Assembly: GCA_025024175.1 (NCBI GenBank)
Contig: QCXZ01000001.1
Span: 13,144,001-13,208,000, forward strand
DNA: 64,000 nt
DNA from: Rhyzopertha dominica
Taxonomy: Eukaryota > Arthropoda > Insecta > Coleoptera > Bostrichidae
Direction: 5' to 3'
Position numbers and translations under genes: made by a program. Positions 1 to 11,859 of this stretch are shown piece by piece. A model generated the notes under the pieces. It saw only the letters and a program-made list of their open reading frames with translations, searched no databases and had not been told where the DNA came from. How positions within the stretch are numbered: position 1 is the first letter of the stretch; each line of letters begins with the position of its first letter.

Positions 1-448
1 ATGACTTTGGTTAGATTTGATAAACGTCAAAGAAGAAAAATAAATTTTTATTTTATTATCTAGAGTGATGTGATTATCAAATTTAACTTATTTTAAAAAA
101 GCTAATATATTTTCTATTTCGTGGTCCATTTACTTTTTAATAGTATTCTAGGGTGTAAGAAGTACAATTTTGATAATTGTAGCACTCTAGATAATAAAAT
201 AAAATATATATTTTTTTCTAGAACGTTCATTAAATGTAACCAAGGTAGGTTTTTTATACTTAGAATTTACCAGAGAATCCAAATATGCAAATATATACCT
301 AGTGTTCCATTTAAAAGTTGAAAGTTAGGGTCATTTCTGGTGAAACTGGAAGTCACAGAAAGTCGTTCTTTATGTAAACAAACGCCGATTTTTCTGATAT
401 ATGAAATATTCCAAATTTCGTTTCCCTAGCTAAAAAATTAATAGCAAT

Positions 449-1405
449 TTAAGGAGTGAGCCAGGTTTAATTTACACCTGGTAGTACAGCTTTTAACAGA
501 ATTAAATATATGTTGGTACAATATCGACTTAACATTATCATGGACGAAATATTTAAAAATGTATAGAACGAAAGCAAAGGGATTACAAGTGAGATATAGA
601 AACATGCGGCAAGTTACAATCACGGAGTGTGCGTTTGCGGATGATGTTATAATATGTGCCGGGTAGTGAGGAAGAATATGAACACAAATCTGAAATGGTG
701 GGCAGAGATAAATAAATAAATTCAACATGAAAATGAATATCAAGAAAACGAAGATGATGCATATTGGAAGAGAGGCAAAATATGACCACATACAAATAGA
801 TGGAACAACAATAGAGATGGTGGAAAGTTTTAAATATCTGGGGGTAGCAATAGACAGAAGCGGAATGTACAACACAGAAATCACAAACAGAATAACAGCA
901 GCAATGAAGTTGTACCATGCTATAGAACAGACATTTATCAATAAAAAAGAAATAACAAGGAAAACAAAGATGTCTGTGTATAAATCAATTTTCAGACCTA
1001 TTCTTTTGTATGGAAGTGAATCATGGGTGCTCACTACTAGCATGAAGAGCTCGATACAAGCCACGGAAATGAAATACCTGCGAAGAGTGATGGGGATTAC
1101 AAGGATGGATAGAGTAAGGAATCAGGATATACAAGATGAACTTAAAGTGGACTCAGTGTTGAAAGAAATAGAGAAGAATCAGCTGAAGTGGTTTGGTCCA
1201 TCTGTGCAGGATGGGGGATGAAGCACAGGTAAAGTGCATCTGGGAAGCTAAAGTGACACCAAGGAGACAGCGAGGAAGACCTAGGCAAACATGGGACAGC
1301 ACGGTGCAGAAGATACTGCAAGAAAAAAGACAAGACATGGAAAGAAGCACGGCGAATGACCATCGACCGGAAACAGTGGGCTAAGTTTGTTAGTGGCTGA
1401 AATAA
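449..1405 (+). pseudogene. Non-LTR retrotransposon reverse transcriptase remnant (3' part)
   Basis: Decayed 3' half of a LINE-type reverse transcriptase, which in an intact element copies its RNA at a nicked target. Around 449-465 the frame resembles the RQG region of RT. The catalytic box AFADDV is intact at 631-648 and is followed by a stop at 664-666. A longer open segment in the same frame at 727-1221 has FKYLG (its residues 35-39) and LLYGSESW (93-100), hallmarks of the RT thumb and the region after it. Around 1190-1220 the reading moves to another frame, where an Arg-rich tail with GRPRQTW runs to 1384. Stops at several points and at least one frameshift make it dead. The upstream endonuclease and RT fingers are missing, consistent with 5' truncation. 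The exact clade is not determined. Confidence 0.85.
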
Positions 1406-1447
1406 AAAGACAATAAGTACCCTTACACTTTACGGTAGATAGGGCTG

Positions 1448-1450
<3 letters not shown>

Positions 1451-1498
<48 letters not shown>
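1451..1498. repeat. (AT)n microsatellite
   Basis: About 24 uninterrupted AT units. It lies about 45 bp past the last recognisable coding sequence of the LINE remnant, so it may be that element's simple-repeat tail or have grown from it. Confidence 0.95.
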
Positions 1499-1499
<1 letters not shown>

Positions 1500-1501
<2 letters not shown>

Positions 1502-2510
1502 CATCTGCTCGTAGAGCAATTTACTTAAAGGTAGTGTATAATATGTTGTATCGTTTCAGTCAAAGGCGTGGCGTAGAATGTAGTGCCAAACTTGTACCGC
1601 CAATACAAGCACCACGTAAAAAATGAATTCAGTTACCTTTTAGACGGCTTCGGTGTAATTAAGTCCAGTTTTGCTATCGCATTGCTCAGATGTGCTGTCT
1701 CTTTCCATAATTTCCTAGATAATTAACAACCATTTTAAAACTTAATGCTTGCTGAGTTGAAACCATAATTCATCTGTTAATGATTAGTAATTATAATCTC
1801 AGCGCATGTGAATCAAACGAGTTAATATTGTTTTCTCCATTAATGGATGTTGATTACGTAAATATTGTAAATGTTAGTGACACAGATTAAATAGACAGAT
1901 CTGCAAGTATAAGTAATTTATTAAACATTTCAAGTAGTTATTTTTAAGCAATCGTTACATAAAAAGAAATACAACTAGACCGTACATGTGCCAATAGGCA
2001 CACAAGCTTGGAAACCGCAGGCAATATTTCCTTGTATGTATTTCAGAATGTTTTGTTGCTTAAAAGAACTACCGAGAGACAGTTGTGTGTATAAAATTGT
2101 TGTAAGTTAATACCAATCGCTTAATTGAGATATATAAGCAAGCCTCATTAATTTTAGCAGTAATTACTTAATAAAGAAATAACTCGATAAATAACTGCAA
2201 CTAGCCGCAAACCCGGGAAGTACTTATATTCGACGTGCCGTAAGTACCAGGAATTAATTTACATGCTTGTTTAAAATCTGTTATGCTTAAGTAGCATCTC
2301 AATAAATGGGTATACAGTAGCACTGAATGTCGCTGATGGTTTCTGAATCACAGTTGTTTCTTTTCTTTTAATTTATTATTTACTTATTAACCTGTATATT
2401 AGACTTTAATGATGATTGTAGTCTATAGAATTATTTAAACGAGACAGTTTATGTGCCCAAGGGGTTACACAAATACACATCTACTCTTATACATATGTAT
2501 TTATCCACAA
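1500..2510. other. AT-rich spacer, nothing recognised
   Basis: No convincing coding frame, inverted repeat or structural RNA was seen on either strand. Confidence 0.5.
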
Positions 2511-2514
2511 TGAA

Positions 2515-2765
2515 CAGCAATGCTAATATACATTCTGCATAAGCTTGCTGGTACAAGTTGGGGTGCAGATGCAAGTGTACTCCGTACTTCTGCAACCGCC
2601 TTGCTTTATAGCACTGCTGAGTACTGCTGTCTTGTTTGGAAAAATAGTCATCACACGGGAAAAATTGACACTCAACTGAATGATGCAATTCGACTAATTA
2701 CTGGAACAATTAAGTCAACTTCATTACCTTGGCTTCAGATTCTTTCAAACATTATATTGTCTGTT
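2515..2765 (+). pseudogene. Non-LTR retrotransposon RT C-terminal fragment
   Basis: An open frame at 2520-2780 carries the conserved block that follows the RT palm in many animal LINEs: KLAGTSWGA, LRTSA, YSTAEYCCLVW, a Leu-Asn-rich segment, and RLITGTIKST followed by a Pro-Trp-Leu. Only about 80 codons remain. It has no catalytic box and ends in unrelated AT-rich sequence with AATAAA-like tracts near 2810. It differs from the RT remnant at 449-1405, so a second LINE lineage is represented. It is a fragment with no expected function. Confidence 0.75.
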
Positions 2766-3109
2766 GTCTGTACTGTATAATTGTCCTGTAATTGGTGTAT
2801 ACCGTTGGACAATAAAGAGTATTATTTTCATTAGCAACAAATCGGATGAGGAATGGAAACTTTTTATATAAGTGGACGTGTGTAAGAATAAATTTATACG
2901 TGAATATTTTTGTATTTATTTTAGGCAATTGTTACCTACCTATACAATACAAAAACAGAGCAAACATAGACGATACCTTTACAAAAACAACTTAACTCCT
3001 GCCAAGCATCTAAAGACGTCGTAGGAGCAAAGAATTCAACTGAATTTTTTACTGGCACTTATACAATGGCCAAGNTCACATATATTTCAACGTCGGCATC
3101 TCCTCAGTT

Positions 3110-3600
3110 TACATGTCACAGTACAGTCAAAAGCTGCAAGCGCACCGTGATTCATTTGAAAAGGCCAAACCTCGCGCGCGCCAAATCCACCTGCCCAAGC
3201 TCTTTACAACAAAGAACCACATCATCCCTTCAACAACCCCACATGTGGGGGCTGGCCGGAGTAAACGCGACCTTATGGGAGGGGGCTTACGGACAGGGTC
3301 CAGGTGCGTCGGCACGCGTCCCGGGTTGACCGTTACAGGATGCATCCGGGAACAATTGCACATCTTGCACGTGCCTGTGTGTACACCTAGTTTTGTGCAT
3401 ATACGGAACGATGGTAATTGATTCTGGATTGGGGGAACTTATTTGTTGCCAAGAGCACCACCTATGAAACCGTCTGCGGGATAGTGGTATGTAAATGGCT
3501 GCAATCGGGAGCACAACCCGTCAAATATCATGAATCTTATGTGGGCATCCCAGGTGCTAGGAAAGGGTCACCGGAAACCGGAACCATATTGATACAATAG
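3110..3600. other. CpG/GC-rich block with E2F-like site
   Basis: This is clearly more GC- and CpG-rich than its surroundings. Open frames of 60-102 codons exist on both strands (for example 3119-3421 on + and 3127-3363 on -), but they overlap and resemble no family I know, so they are probably a by-product of high GC. A TTTGGCGCGCG match to the E2F consensus lies on the minus strand at 3175-3185. It could be a regulatory element or a piece of an unrecognised exon. Confidence 0.3.
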
Positions 3601-6390
3601 TTGTATTGTGATGTCTCTTTCATACTTATAAAACACTAACGTGAAGAAACAAATAGATTTATTTAAAATCTATTTGCCATTTGTTTGAAACCCAAAAAAA
3701 ATTGATACACATTTTAAGTTCTTGTTCCACACTTAATCTTTTTGGAACTTTTAATTCCAAGCCTAACCAGGGTATGCAAATGTTTCCTTTTATACATTTA
3801 AAATAATAGAAAAATGTTAATTTTTAGGTTTCAGTTTTAAATCAGAAGAAGTAGTAATTCAAATCGAGAATTCACTTCATGCAACTTTTCGTGGATGCGA
3901 AAAAATCAAAGCCTGGGTATTATATATGAATATAAAGATCTAACGACAAGCGTATAGGTTAACTTGTAAATTGGCCTTTTTTTTCTATGCGTTTTATAAG
4001 ACAACTTCTTTGCTTTTGATTTCTCTTCAGGCAATATTGATGATATTCAACTGATAGGATTTTTAAATTCTGCAACAAAAAATTACATATATACTGATGC
4101 CTGTTTTCCATCTACTAATTAGACTTGCGCTTCAGTTTCTTCACAATTCTATATGGAGGATTTGCTAACAAAATATAAAAACCAGGAATGCAGCAGATTT
4201 GAATTTATTAAATCAGCCTTTTACCACTACAAGAAATTATTGTAAGCAATGTTGTTTTGTGAATAAAGTACCTACTCTGTTCTTATTCTCTCATATTTAT
4301 TATTTTTCTAACATACTGTATTCGTCGTACCTATTTCAAAGTAAGTACTAGGGGTACTAGGTACTAGCATTTGAAAATAGTGATTATCATTAAAAATGTG
4401 TTTAGCGTAAAACGTATAACATAAATAGTGATCGTTATTTGATCGAAATTCATATATAATAAAGCACTTGAAGCACAAGCTTTTGTTAGATCATATCATA
4501 TACATAATATGCATCTTTTTCATCTTCATTTCGGGAATCCTTTCATTTATAGCTCTTCAAAATTTACATAATCATTAAATTTTATTAAATTTTACTTTTT
4601 ATTTTTAACTGCACACAAACTTTACAATAATGTAACTAAAGATATGCAATACATTTAAACTGGATACCCCACTATTATCTAGGTATATGTTTTATTGCAA
4701 CAAACGACTACTAGCATTGCATTTGCACAAACAGCTTCATTGCAACAACTGTGTAAGTGCATCAAAGGAGAATTACGTATGCATTGTTTAAATACACAGC
4801 TTTTCATAGACCATAGTATATCAAATATTGAAATCATCTTGTTCTATGCGTTTTTTTACTGTTCCATTGACGCTTAAACTGGTAGCGGGTGGCGGTAAGA
4901 TAATGATCAGGGATTAACAACTATCTGGACCCGAGCGACGCCATCGTGGCTTTGTCTTAAAGCAACTCAGCTAATATTAGTGGAATCATCCCATATCAAG
5001 TAAAGATCTTACACTTAGCAACCGCACTCTATTGTCATCTCGTTCATCACTTAAAAAAATGCTAATTCAGTGAGGGTATAATAGCAAGTTCTGTTCTATT
5101 TTGCGATACCGTACCGTAATCCTCCATAATAAATAAAACCTGACCGCAGGCGCAGTCAACAAGATTGTGTTGATTATCTTAAATTCCCATGATTTTGGCA
5201 AGAAGGAGGAGAAAATCATATTTTTGCTGATTTTATCAATAATAAATTTAGTCATCAAAAATATAATTTATTAGCGAGCTAGAATTTTACATAAACGTTC
5301 ATTAGCGCAAAAGAAAACTGTAAATTAAGTTGTGTGGCAGGATTATGCTTTGAATATTTTGACATATTAATTAAATAAACGTGGTTGCAACATTATTGAA
5401 AAATAAAATTTGGATAGCGAGATAGACAAATAAATAATTAACACAATGGGGAAAAGTCCTGCTGTTTAAGTTGCAAGAATTCTTTGAACTACGCCTAAAA
5501 GTGTACCTAATTCTTTTCAAGTTTCTCTTATACTTATATGCTGTCCAACGTATCTGTAAACCAATACAATGAAGTATTGCTATCAGATCTCTCTGGATGA
5601 TGCCAGCTCACATTAGCAATTAGATGTCTTGCAATATAAACTCTCAAAACTAAAAACTAAACCGCCGACATATCATATATGCATCTTCATTTGTAATTAT
5701 TTTTTCTCTTCAGTGTAACAGTTAAAAACAAATACCGCTAATGATAAAATAACAATTTTATGTCAATTTCCGCACAGCATTCATTAAAAATCATTTAACA
5801 GATTTTTGAGCAAACATCAAAACACATTATGTGAACCTTGTTAGAATTATTATAGCAATTAGGTGACATAATTGAATTTAACAATTATTGAATACATCAG
5901 GCGCTCGGTTTTATGCCACTATACTGCACTTGTAATTCTCACGTCTTTTCGTAATAGCATTTCTTAATATAGGAAGTTGTCAACAACAAGAAATGTCCGT
6001 ATGTATTTTATGTTTTATTTATTTAATTGTTGTGACTTCAGACATTATGTTGAGTCTTCAGACACACTCTTAATAACATAGATACCTGTAATATTAAGAT
6101 ACAATTAAAACGACAATAGGTTATGTTATTCTTACCTGTGCAATGAATAATGATGTCCATATATGTTTTATGTTTTAATGTTTTAATAAGGTTTGCAATT
6201 TTTTATTGAATTTTATCAAATATTATGTTGTCTCAGTTCTAGTCCTGAAGAAGTGTAACAGATAAGAAATGCACGGAACTGTCGACTTAATTAAACCATG
6301 AGTTTGTTTCTTCCACTATCCCGATAATCAAAATAATAACAAGAAAAATNTTGGCCAAATATAATGATATACAGGTACAAACTACGACAC
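3601..6390. other. AT-rich spacer, no gene seen
   Basis: Only short frames with no family resemblance occur. Several TAGGTACC-like tracts lie near 4260-4370. Single N bases near 6350-6470 mark imperfect assembly. Confidence 0.5.
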
Positions 6391-6642
6391 CAAGTTTAAC
6401 GCGCTAAGATCAGCGAAGCGTTCATTAGTTTTTGCAATTTCCACCGGTCGGCTAAAGATTNATATTAGTCANTGCATTACATATGCAAAAGGCAGTGTAT
6501 TATGCAAACATGCGGGACTTTTTCTCTTTCGTCCCCATTAATCAAAAGTGTGCATGCAATTCAACATAAATATTTAAAAAGAAAATTAACTGACAAAATT
6601 ATAAAGCGCCACTCGCGCATAAATCACTCTTTTTGGCGACGA

Positions 6643-6672
6643 TATAAAGTCAGTCTCTCTCTCGCACTCAGT
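6643..6672 (+). promoter_or_regulatory. Putative core promoter: TATA box plus initiator
   Basis: TATAAA at 6643-6648 is followed 20 bp later by TCAGT at 6668-6672, the arthropod initiator consensus, placing the +1 A at 6670. That is 27 bp from the first T of TATA, a little short of the usual spacing of about 30. A TTTTTGGCGA tract just upstream (6630-6639) is E2F-like. A second TCAGT at 6650 is too close to serve. The arrangement is visible directly; function is inferred. Confidence 0.4.
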
Positions 6673-6705
6673 AGTTAAACACTGGAATTCGGATAACAAA
6701 AAAAT

Positions 6706-7047
6706 ATGTCAAACTCGACCGGTAATTTACGATTTTCGCCGTCTGCGAAACGCACCGTGAATGATTTCGGGGTGAATGAATGCCGCACATATCCGACCAC
6801 GGAGGAGAAACCAAGACCTCGGCCTTATGTTACTACGCCCTACGACACAGTCTGCCAGCGTTTTCTTGCTTCTTTTCACACCAAATCGCCCATTGTCAAT
6901 GTTGAATGGTGCAGGTTATGTTCCTGTGTCCTTAACCTGAACCCCGGTGTTGCATCTTGGATGTCTTTTGTGTTTCAGGCTCTTGTAAGCGGCATGTGTC
7001 TTCTACAATACAGAACGCTGAACTATGAAGTTATAAAATTCCGTTGA
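6706..7047 (+). CDS. Candidate first exon or small unknown protein (113 codons)
   Basis: The first ATG after the TATA/Inr pair opens a 113-codon frame. The ATG has A at -3 and follows an A-rich 5' leader of about 36 nt, both favourable for insect translation. The first 70 codons are GC-richer than the surroundings and contain a Pro/Arg-rich run (EEKPRPRPYVTTPYD). The last 30 codons look like non-coding or intronic sequence, so a splice donor may lie inside, perhaps at the CAG/GT near 6909-6914, though that donor is weak. I recognise no domain, signal peptide or membrane segment and know no homologue. It could equally be part of an unrecognised mobile element or a chance frame. Confidence 0.3.
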   Translation: MSNSTGNLRFSPSAKRTVNDFGVNECRTYPTTEEKPRPRPYVTTPYDTVCQRFLASFHTKSPIVNVEWCRLCSCVLNLNPGVASWMSFVFQALVSGMCLLQYRTLNYEVIKFR

Positions 7048-7238
7048 AAGTAAAACAAAAATAATAGAATGTCCCATAGGTATCAGTATAATTTTATAAT
7101 AGAGAATACCTATAAATGAGTGACAACATTGATTACCTATTTTGTCTAAGTCTTTGTTTTTAGGCCCAGCAGAATATTAAGTACGTCGATCTACGCCAGA
7201 TTTCCACGGAGATGCTTATGAATACACATACACTTATA

Positions 7239-7584
7239 CAGGCTTTCTATAAATGATTCATGCATCCATGCATAGAAAATATCTATTAAATCAGTTTGCC
7301 GCCTCTCAGGAAGGTGAACACAACAGTTGCTTTGACGTATACTTGGCATCTATCGATTGTTGAATTATTTGATATATTTTAATAGGAGAGAACGTAGTGT
7401 TTTATGCAATAATCAACTTTAAAGTTGCAGCATGCTCACATTTTGGAGCTGTGGTGTGACATTGATCGGCAAACTTCAACTACTATCGCCGTGCATATTG
7501 TAGCTTGGCAACAATTACAAAAAAGCGGCACAAAGGATTCAGAAATCAACGCCGCCCGCGTAGCATGAATCATTTATATCCCTG
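7239..7584 (+). mobile_element. TA-flanked MITE, family A copy 1 (346 bp)
   Basis: It starts CAGGCTTTCTATAAATGA and ends with the inverse of CAGGGATATAAATGA, giving terminal inverted repeats of about 25 bp. TA directly abuts both ends (7237-7238 and 7585-7586), as expected for Tc1/mariner-type insertion. The interior has landmark segments GCCGCCTCTCAGGAA, GGAGCTGTGGTGTGAC and GCGGCACAAAG, shared with copies at 20636, 40146, 51958 and 53855. There is no coding capacity. Confidence 0.85.
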
Positions 7585-7924
7585 TACATATGCATTTGAA
7601 GGTAACATACTACCTTTAAAGGCACTTTAAAATTATACAGCTAGTTCTAACGTCGTAAGCATTCATTCTTAAACCAAATAAATGCGACATATGCCATAAA
7701 ATCTTGTAGTATTTGTCACTATATATAGTAATGAAAAATTATAACTTCAGATTATACTGTAACAATTTCTGGGACATATAGATTATAACATTACTATTAA
7801 CAGTACGTATACTAGCATGTTGGGATGTCTTATACTCGTCAGAAAAACGCATAAAGTAGATAAGATTTAGGAAACTTATGGGCAAATATATAGAATATTG
7901 ATTAAGGCTTTCACGACCGGAGTC

Positions 7925-8095
7925 CGTACTGGGAAGTACTTGCGGATTAGTTGGCCACGGTTGTGGCGATTTTCTCTTCGCTGACGCTTCACCCACTGCT
8001 GTGGTGATCATTTTCAGAGCCGAAAGACAGCTACGTCTACGATAAACTCGGCTCTAAAAATCGCCACGACTACAGCCAACTAACTCGGAAGTATC
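7925..8095 (-). repeat. Imperfect fold-back with hammerhead-like core
   Basis: Arms of about 40 bp (about 7936-7975 and 8054-8093) are inverted copies of one another at roughly three-quarters identity, both containing AAAATCGCCAC on one strand. Between them, on the minus strand at 7983-8017, is the pattern CTGAAAA, T, a CACCAC/GTGG-type stem-loop, then GAAGCGTC. A similar layout occurs at 38301-38537. I infer a Penelope-like element terminus or a derivative of one. Confidence 0.5.
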
Positions 8096-8099
8096 TATC

Positions 8100-10420
8100 A
8101 ATATGGGATATTTTTTAATTTTCATAATAACAGATTAGAAGTTGTGTTTATTCAATTACTTACTCGTGTTGGTTCGATCTCTAACTGTCTTATTCTGCCC
8201 TTTTTAAAAAGCCCTTCCAATTTTATCATTTAGTTTACATTCCATTACTGTGTACCATTACATTTAGATATCTAAACCTATCTCTCTTGTTCTATCGGTT
8301 TTACGCTTATTTTTACGCCCGTCTTCCTGTTCTTTCTTATGATCATCGATTTTATTTTATTTGTAGTTATTATTATTTTCCTCTTTCGTAAGAAGCAAGG
8401 AAATTCAAAGACAAGATTACTTACGAATGAAAGACTCAAACTTTCTATGCTATAGGTAAAGCTTATATGCCTTTTCTTCGAAAATTCGCGTACAAAATTT
8501 CTTGACATGTTCCTTTTTCTTCCTTTTTCCAAGTATAAACATATTAATCTTCCTATGATACGTTTTCTATGGAGCTTTTTTTTGAAACCACTTTGTGCCT
8601 GTCGCAGTTGTAGTTCCAATTTTCTCTCCAGTTTTCTTCTAAAACTTAGATTCCACATTCTTCTGTATCTGCTTTCTTGCAAGTTGGCTCAATGCTACGC
8701 ATTTCCTCAATGCTCTTGTGCTTCTCGTGTGTTCCGTAACATGCCATATGCCTTACGATCCCATGCATGTCATCATTTCTCCTCCAGTTTGATCGTGTTT
8801 TAGGTGCATTACTTTTTTTGGTTTCATATCGTTCCTCTGACAAATATCTGTGAAAACTCTTGCTACTGGTAATATTTCATAATTCCTCTCTATTTTGTCG
8901 AATGTTTAATCTTAATCTCAAAATACGTCACTCTTCTTTTATATCTTTTGATTTACAGATACATCTCGTCTTCTCCGCTAATTACCTTTGGAAACTTTAT
9001 ATAGTTGCGACAATACAACAGTCGGCTAATATGTGGATATGTAAAATACTTCCTTCACAAATACATTCCCGTTTTTTAAAGGATTCAATTTATAGTAGGT
9101 TTCATATTAAAAGTTTATTTGTGCGTTTTGTACTAACTTTGACGTGAACGCGTCAATACGAACTAGGACGAGTTATGTTCGGTACAGTACAGGAAGAAAA
9201 GTTGAGCGAAAAGAGGAACTAGTAAAACAAAATTACTTTAAACGATTAATATTGTGAATATTGTGTCAAAGTTACCGCGTATTTAAGATACACATGTCTA
9301 CGTCAAACTTAGGATGTATCAAAGACAAAGACATCCGAGACATTTTTATCCTGCGTATTTTCATGTGCCTCTAATGATATACTTTGTTGCTTTGACATTT
9401 CGAATGGATTAAAGCAGAATGTCTGTAAAATAAAAGCGTTGATATTAGTGATATTTCGTTTTTTACAGAATTATCTTAAACACATGCATTAGCTGCTACA
9501 AATGGGAATACACAAACTATTGCCTCGATTTAATCACCGGACCTCACAACGTACTTTTCCCACCCCGAACCTCATACTTTGCCACGATCAGATGTGATCT
9601 ACCGTTTAATAGACATTAAAAATTCTGTCAAGAGCAACAGCTGTACACCAAAGGACAGGTGACGTATCCCGACAGGACCGGGAGGACCTGCACCGTACAC
9701 AATAGACATCACATACGTGAATAAAGAGAGGTGGGTAACAACTGCACAATCTCAGGGAGTACTTTCTAGCTTTCGTAACGGACATCCGGGCAAAGAGGTA
9801 AAATATTTGATAGTGTTCGTCAAAGATAGGAGAGGATATAATAATTATCTATTCTACCTAAATGCTCAATTAGATAAGTACCAAACAAGCTGGTTTTGAG
9901 CGCTGTGTTTCACAGAACTGTACATTTCTGTACTAGATGGACCACTTTGGTGCGTTTGAAGGCTACATCAAGCTAAGTAGCAAGAAAGAGAGAAAAACTT
10001 ACGATCTTTTTTAGTACAGTTGAAACACCCTCCGTGTGATCTTTGACAGGCTAAAAGTAAAACTTGCTTTTTGAGATGTACATAGTCAAATTTAATATTG
10101 TCTTTTGACTTTAATGTGTGAATTTTATAAATGTAACGATTAATTTAAATCCGAGCCAAAACAATGTACCAGCTATATTACGTTGGAAGCTGAGGATATT
10201 TGAGCGGGTCCACTTAATAACCTCAAGAAGCCTTAATGAAGACATTATATTGTGTCGAAAGCTTGGCTATGAAAACAGTAGTCTAAGTTATTTCCCTGCT
10301 CTCAAGGTCGAATATCCCTTGGACTTTTATACAAACACATTAACGAGTAGCAACACTTACTTCTCCTGGATTTATAAAGAATAATCATTCAAAGCAATTT
10401 CATTTCACTCGGCTTTTCTT
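8100..10420. other. AT-rich spacer with spurious frames
   Basis: Overlapping open frames of 60-134 codons lie at 8278-8843 on both strands, in a low-complexity stretch rich in TTC/TTT. They have no recognisable motif, so I treat them as chance. The stretch at 9520-9720 is GC-richer but unrecognised. A frame at 10118-10384 (88 codons) matches nothing known to me. Confidence 0.4.
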
Positions 10421-10424
10421 CGCT

Positions 10425-10580
10425 GAGCTTTTCCATTGGGCTCAGATGCTTATTGGGCAATCGGCATGTAGATCACTGTACTTACAGACCGTACCAACCT
10501 ATATCGTATTTCGTAAAACCACACCTAGAAGAAAGAAGACGTATTACCAGTTTTACACAAAATGACGCCTAATAATCAAA
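10425..10580 (+). repeat. Dispersed repeat B, copy 1
   Basis: This shares CTTTTCCATTGGGCT, TTACAGACCGTACCAACC and a CGTAAAACCAC-like segment with two partial copies at 19692-19980. No coding potential or terminal repeats were seen here. The nature of the element is unknown. Confidence 0.6.
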
Positions 10581-10599
10581 GTACTACACATAAACATAA

Positions 10600-11400
10600 T
10601 GGATCAGTTTTACTTGCTAAATGAGATACTAATGTAAATTGACTTTACAAGCGGAAAATAGCTACATTAATTTATAATAGAACACATAAAAGATTCCTGT
10701 TGGCACATAGTTAATGTCTGGTTTAACACATTCCCGATTCCGATAACCGTTTGGAAACCTGTGATTATAGGTAATCGCAGCCGCCTTTAGGGAGTGCGGC
10801 GGAGCAAGCAGATGTCTGGAACTTAAGGCGGTACCTCACACAACACGTGCAGACACGCGTAAACTTACACACGTGTGTGCGTAAAGGGATGGCCTTGCAA
10901 ATAACATTAATCACCTTGCATGTAGGTGAAATTGATCCCTATCGGATGCGAAGGATAACTAGTAGTGAATAAAATTAGCTATATGTCTGTTTCGGAAATG
11001 AATAGTAACTCCTAACTTTTGCGTAAGCAAATTCTTCAGAGATCATTATTTATATTGCTCTGATAGTGACCAATTATGGACATCAAAGACACCATCAGAT
11101 GAAATATTTACGAGTTAAATAAATGGTACAACTTCGCCCATAAAACGAGAGTATTCATATCCGTACGGTAATTGTGATAAGAACTGAGCAGGAGGTAGAC
11201 TTTTAGTAATATTGATATAAAGATAAACATAAGGATATAGTCCCTTAGACACATTCGGAAACACGAAGGGGTTAAACCAGTAATACAGAACAAATTGACA
11301 GAGAGCAGTTCAGGGGGCGGCGAAACCGACCTTTAGATGTGCTTGAACAATTAATAATTCCATTTCTGGCGCGTTTTCAACTTCGTCTATGAACAAAGGG
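10600..11400. other. Spacer with a small GC-rich patch
   Basis: At 10730-10910 the sequence turns GC-rich, with clustered ACACGTGT-type self-complementary words around 10838-10885. No gene, RNA or element is recognised there or in the rest of the stretch. Confidence 0.3.
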
Positions 11401-11612
11401 TTCCATTGTCCCGCAGTTTGTCCGTCTGGTGTCTGTCACTCACAGCTCGAGAACGACTCAATGGATCAGGCTCGTTGATGGCTTGTTGGATAGGCCTTGG
11501 CTACGGATACCGAACAAACCATTCGGTAGCATCCTTAGTTTTGCCAGCGAATTCAAGTTCTTACGGCTTTCCGTTAGGTGGCGCCCCATGTTAAGTGTAC
11601 GATACAATTTCT
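11400..11612 (+). repeat. Possible dispersed repeat, unclassified
   Basis: Moderately GC-rich patch containing CTGTCACTCACAGCTCGAGA and ACGACTCAATGGATCAGG, wording that recalls a degenerate repeat widespread in insect intergenic DNA. Short frames overlap on both strands with no consistent product. No second copy was found in this window, so the call rests on resemblance only. Confidence 0.25.
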
Positions 11613-11813
11613 TGTTTACTGCGTGAAAGTTAGTTTTTATTTTAATTATAATATCAAAATCAACCATTCAATCTATTGTCATAAGTATAAAATTATATAT
11701 AATAAAAGCATATGTCGTAATGTAACTATTAAAAAGTTTATGTACTACCAAACATTTAGTTTTGAAATCTTAGTCTTTTGGGGTTAGACCGCGTCTGATT
11801 TAGGAATAAGGTC

Positions 11814-11848
11814 GACGTTTCGCCCGCACTTGTAAGGGGCATCGTCAG
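11814..11848 (-). ncRNA. Hammerhead-like motif (cleanest of five)
   Basis: On the minus strand it reads CTGACGA, T, GCCC, loop, GGGC, GAAA, CGTC. CTGACGA fits the hammerhead CUGANGA core, GCCC/GGGC is a perfect four-pair stem II, and GAAACGTC supplies the second core strand and a cleavable GTC. One extra base sits between the core and stem II in all five examples. Stem I pairing here is weak (about two pairs), so this copy may be an inactive remnant. Hammerheads are known from Penelope-like retroelements; the assignment here is inference. Confidence 0.4.
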
Positions 11849-11859
11849 GATAGGAAGTA

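Noticed and set aside
438..1064. 208-codon minus-strand open frame
   Set aside because: Antisense shadow of the LINE RT remnant, which shows diagnostic RT motifs on the plus strand; the antisense product is a hydrophobic low-complexity string.
8278..8843. Overlapping 134-, 98- and 65-codon frames on both strands
   Set aside because: Low-complexity TTC/GAA-rich sequence opens several frames at once; no start context, motif or conservation signal.
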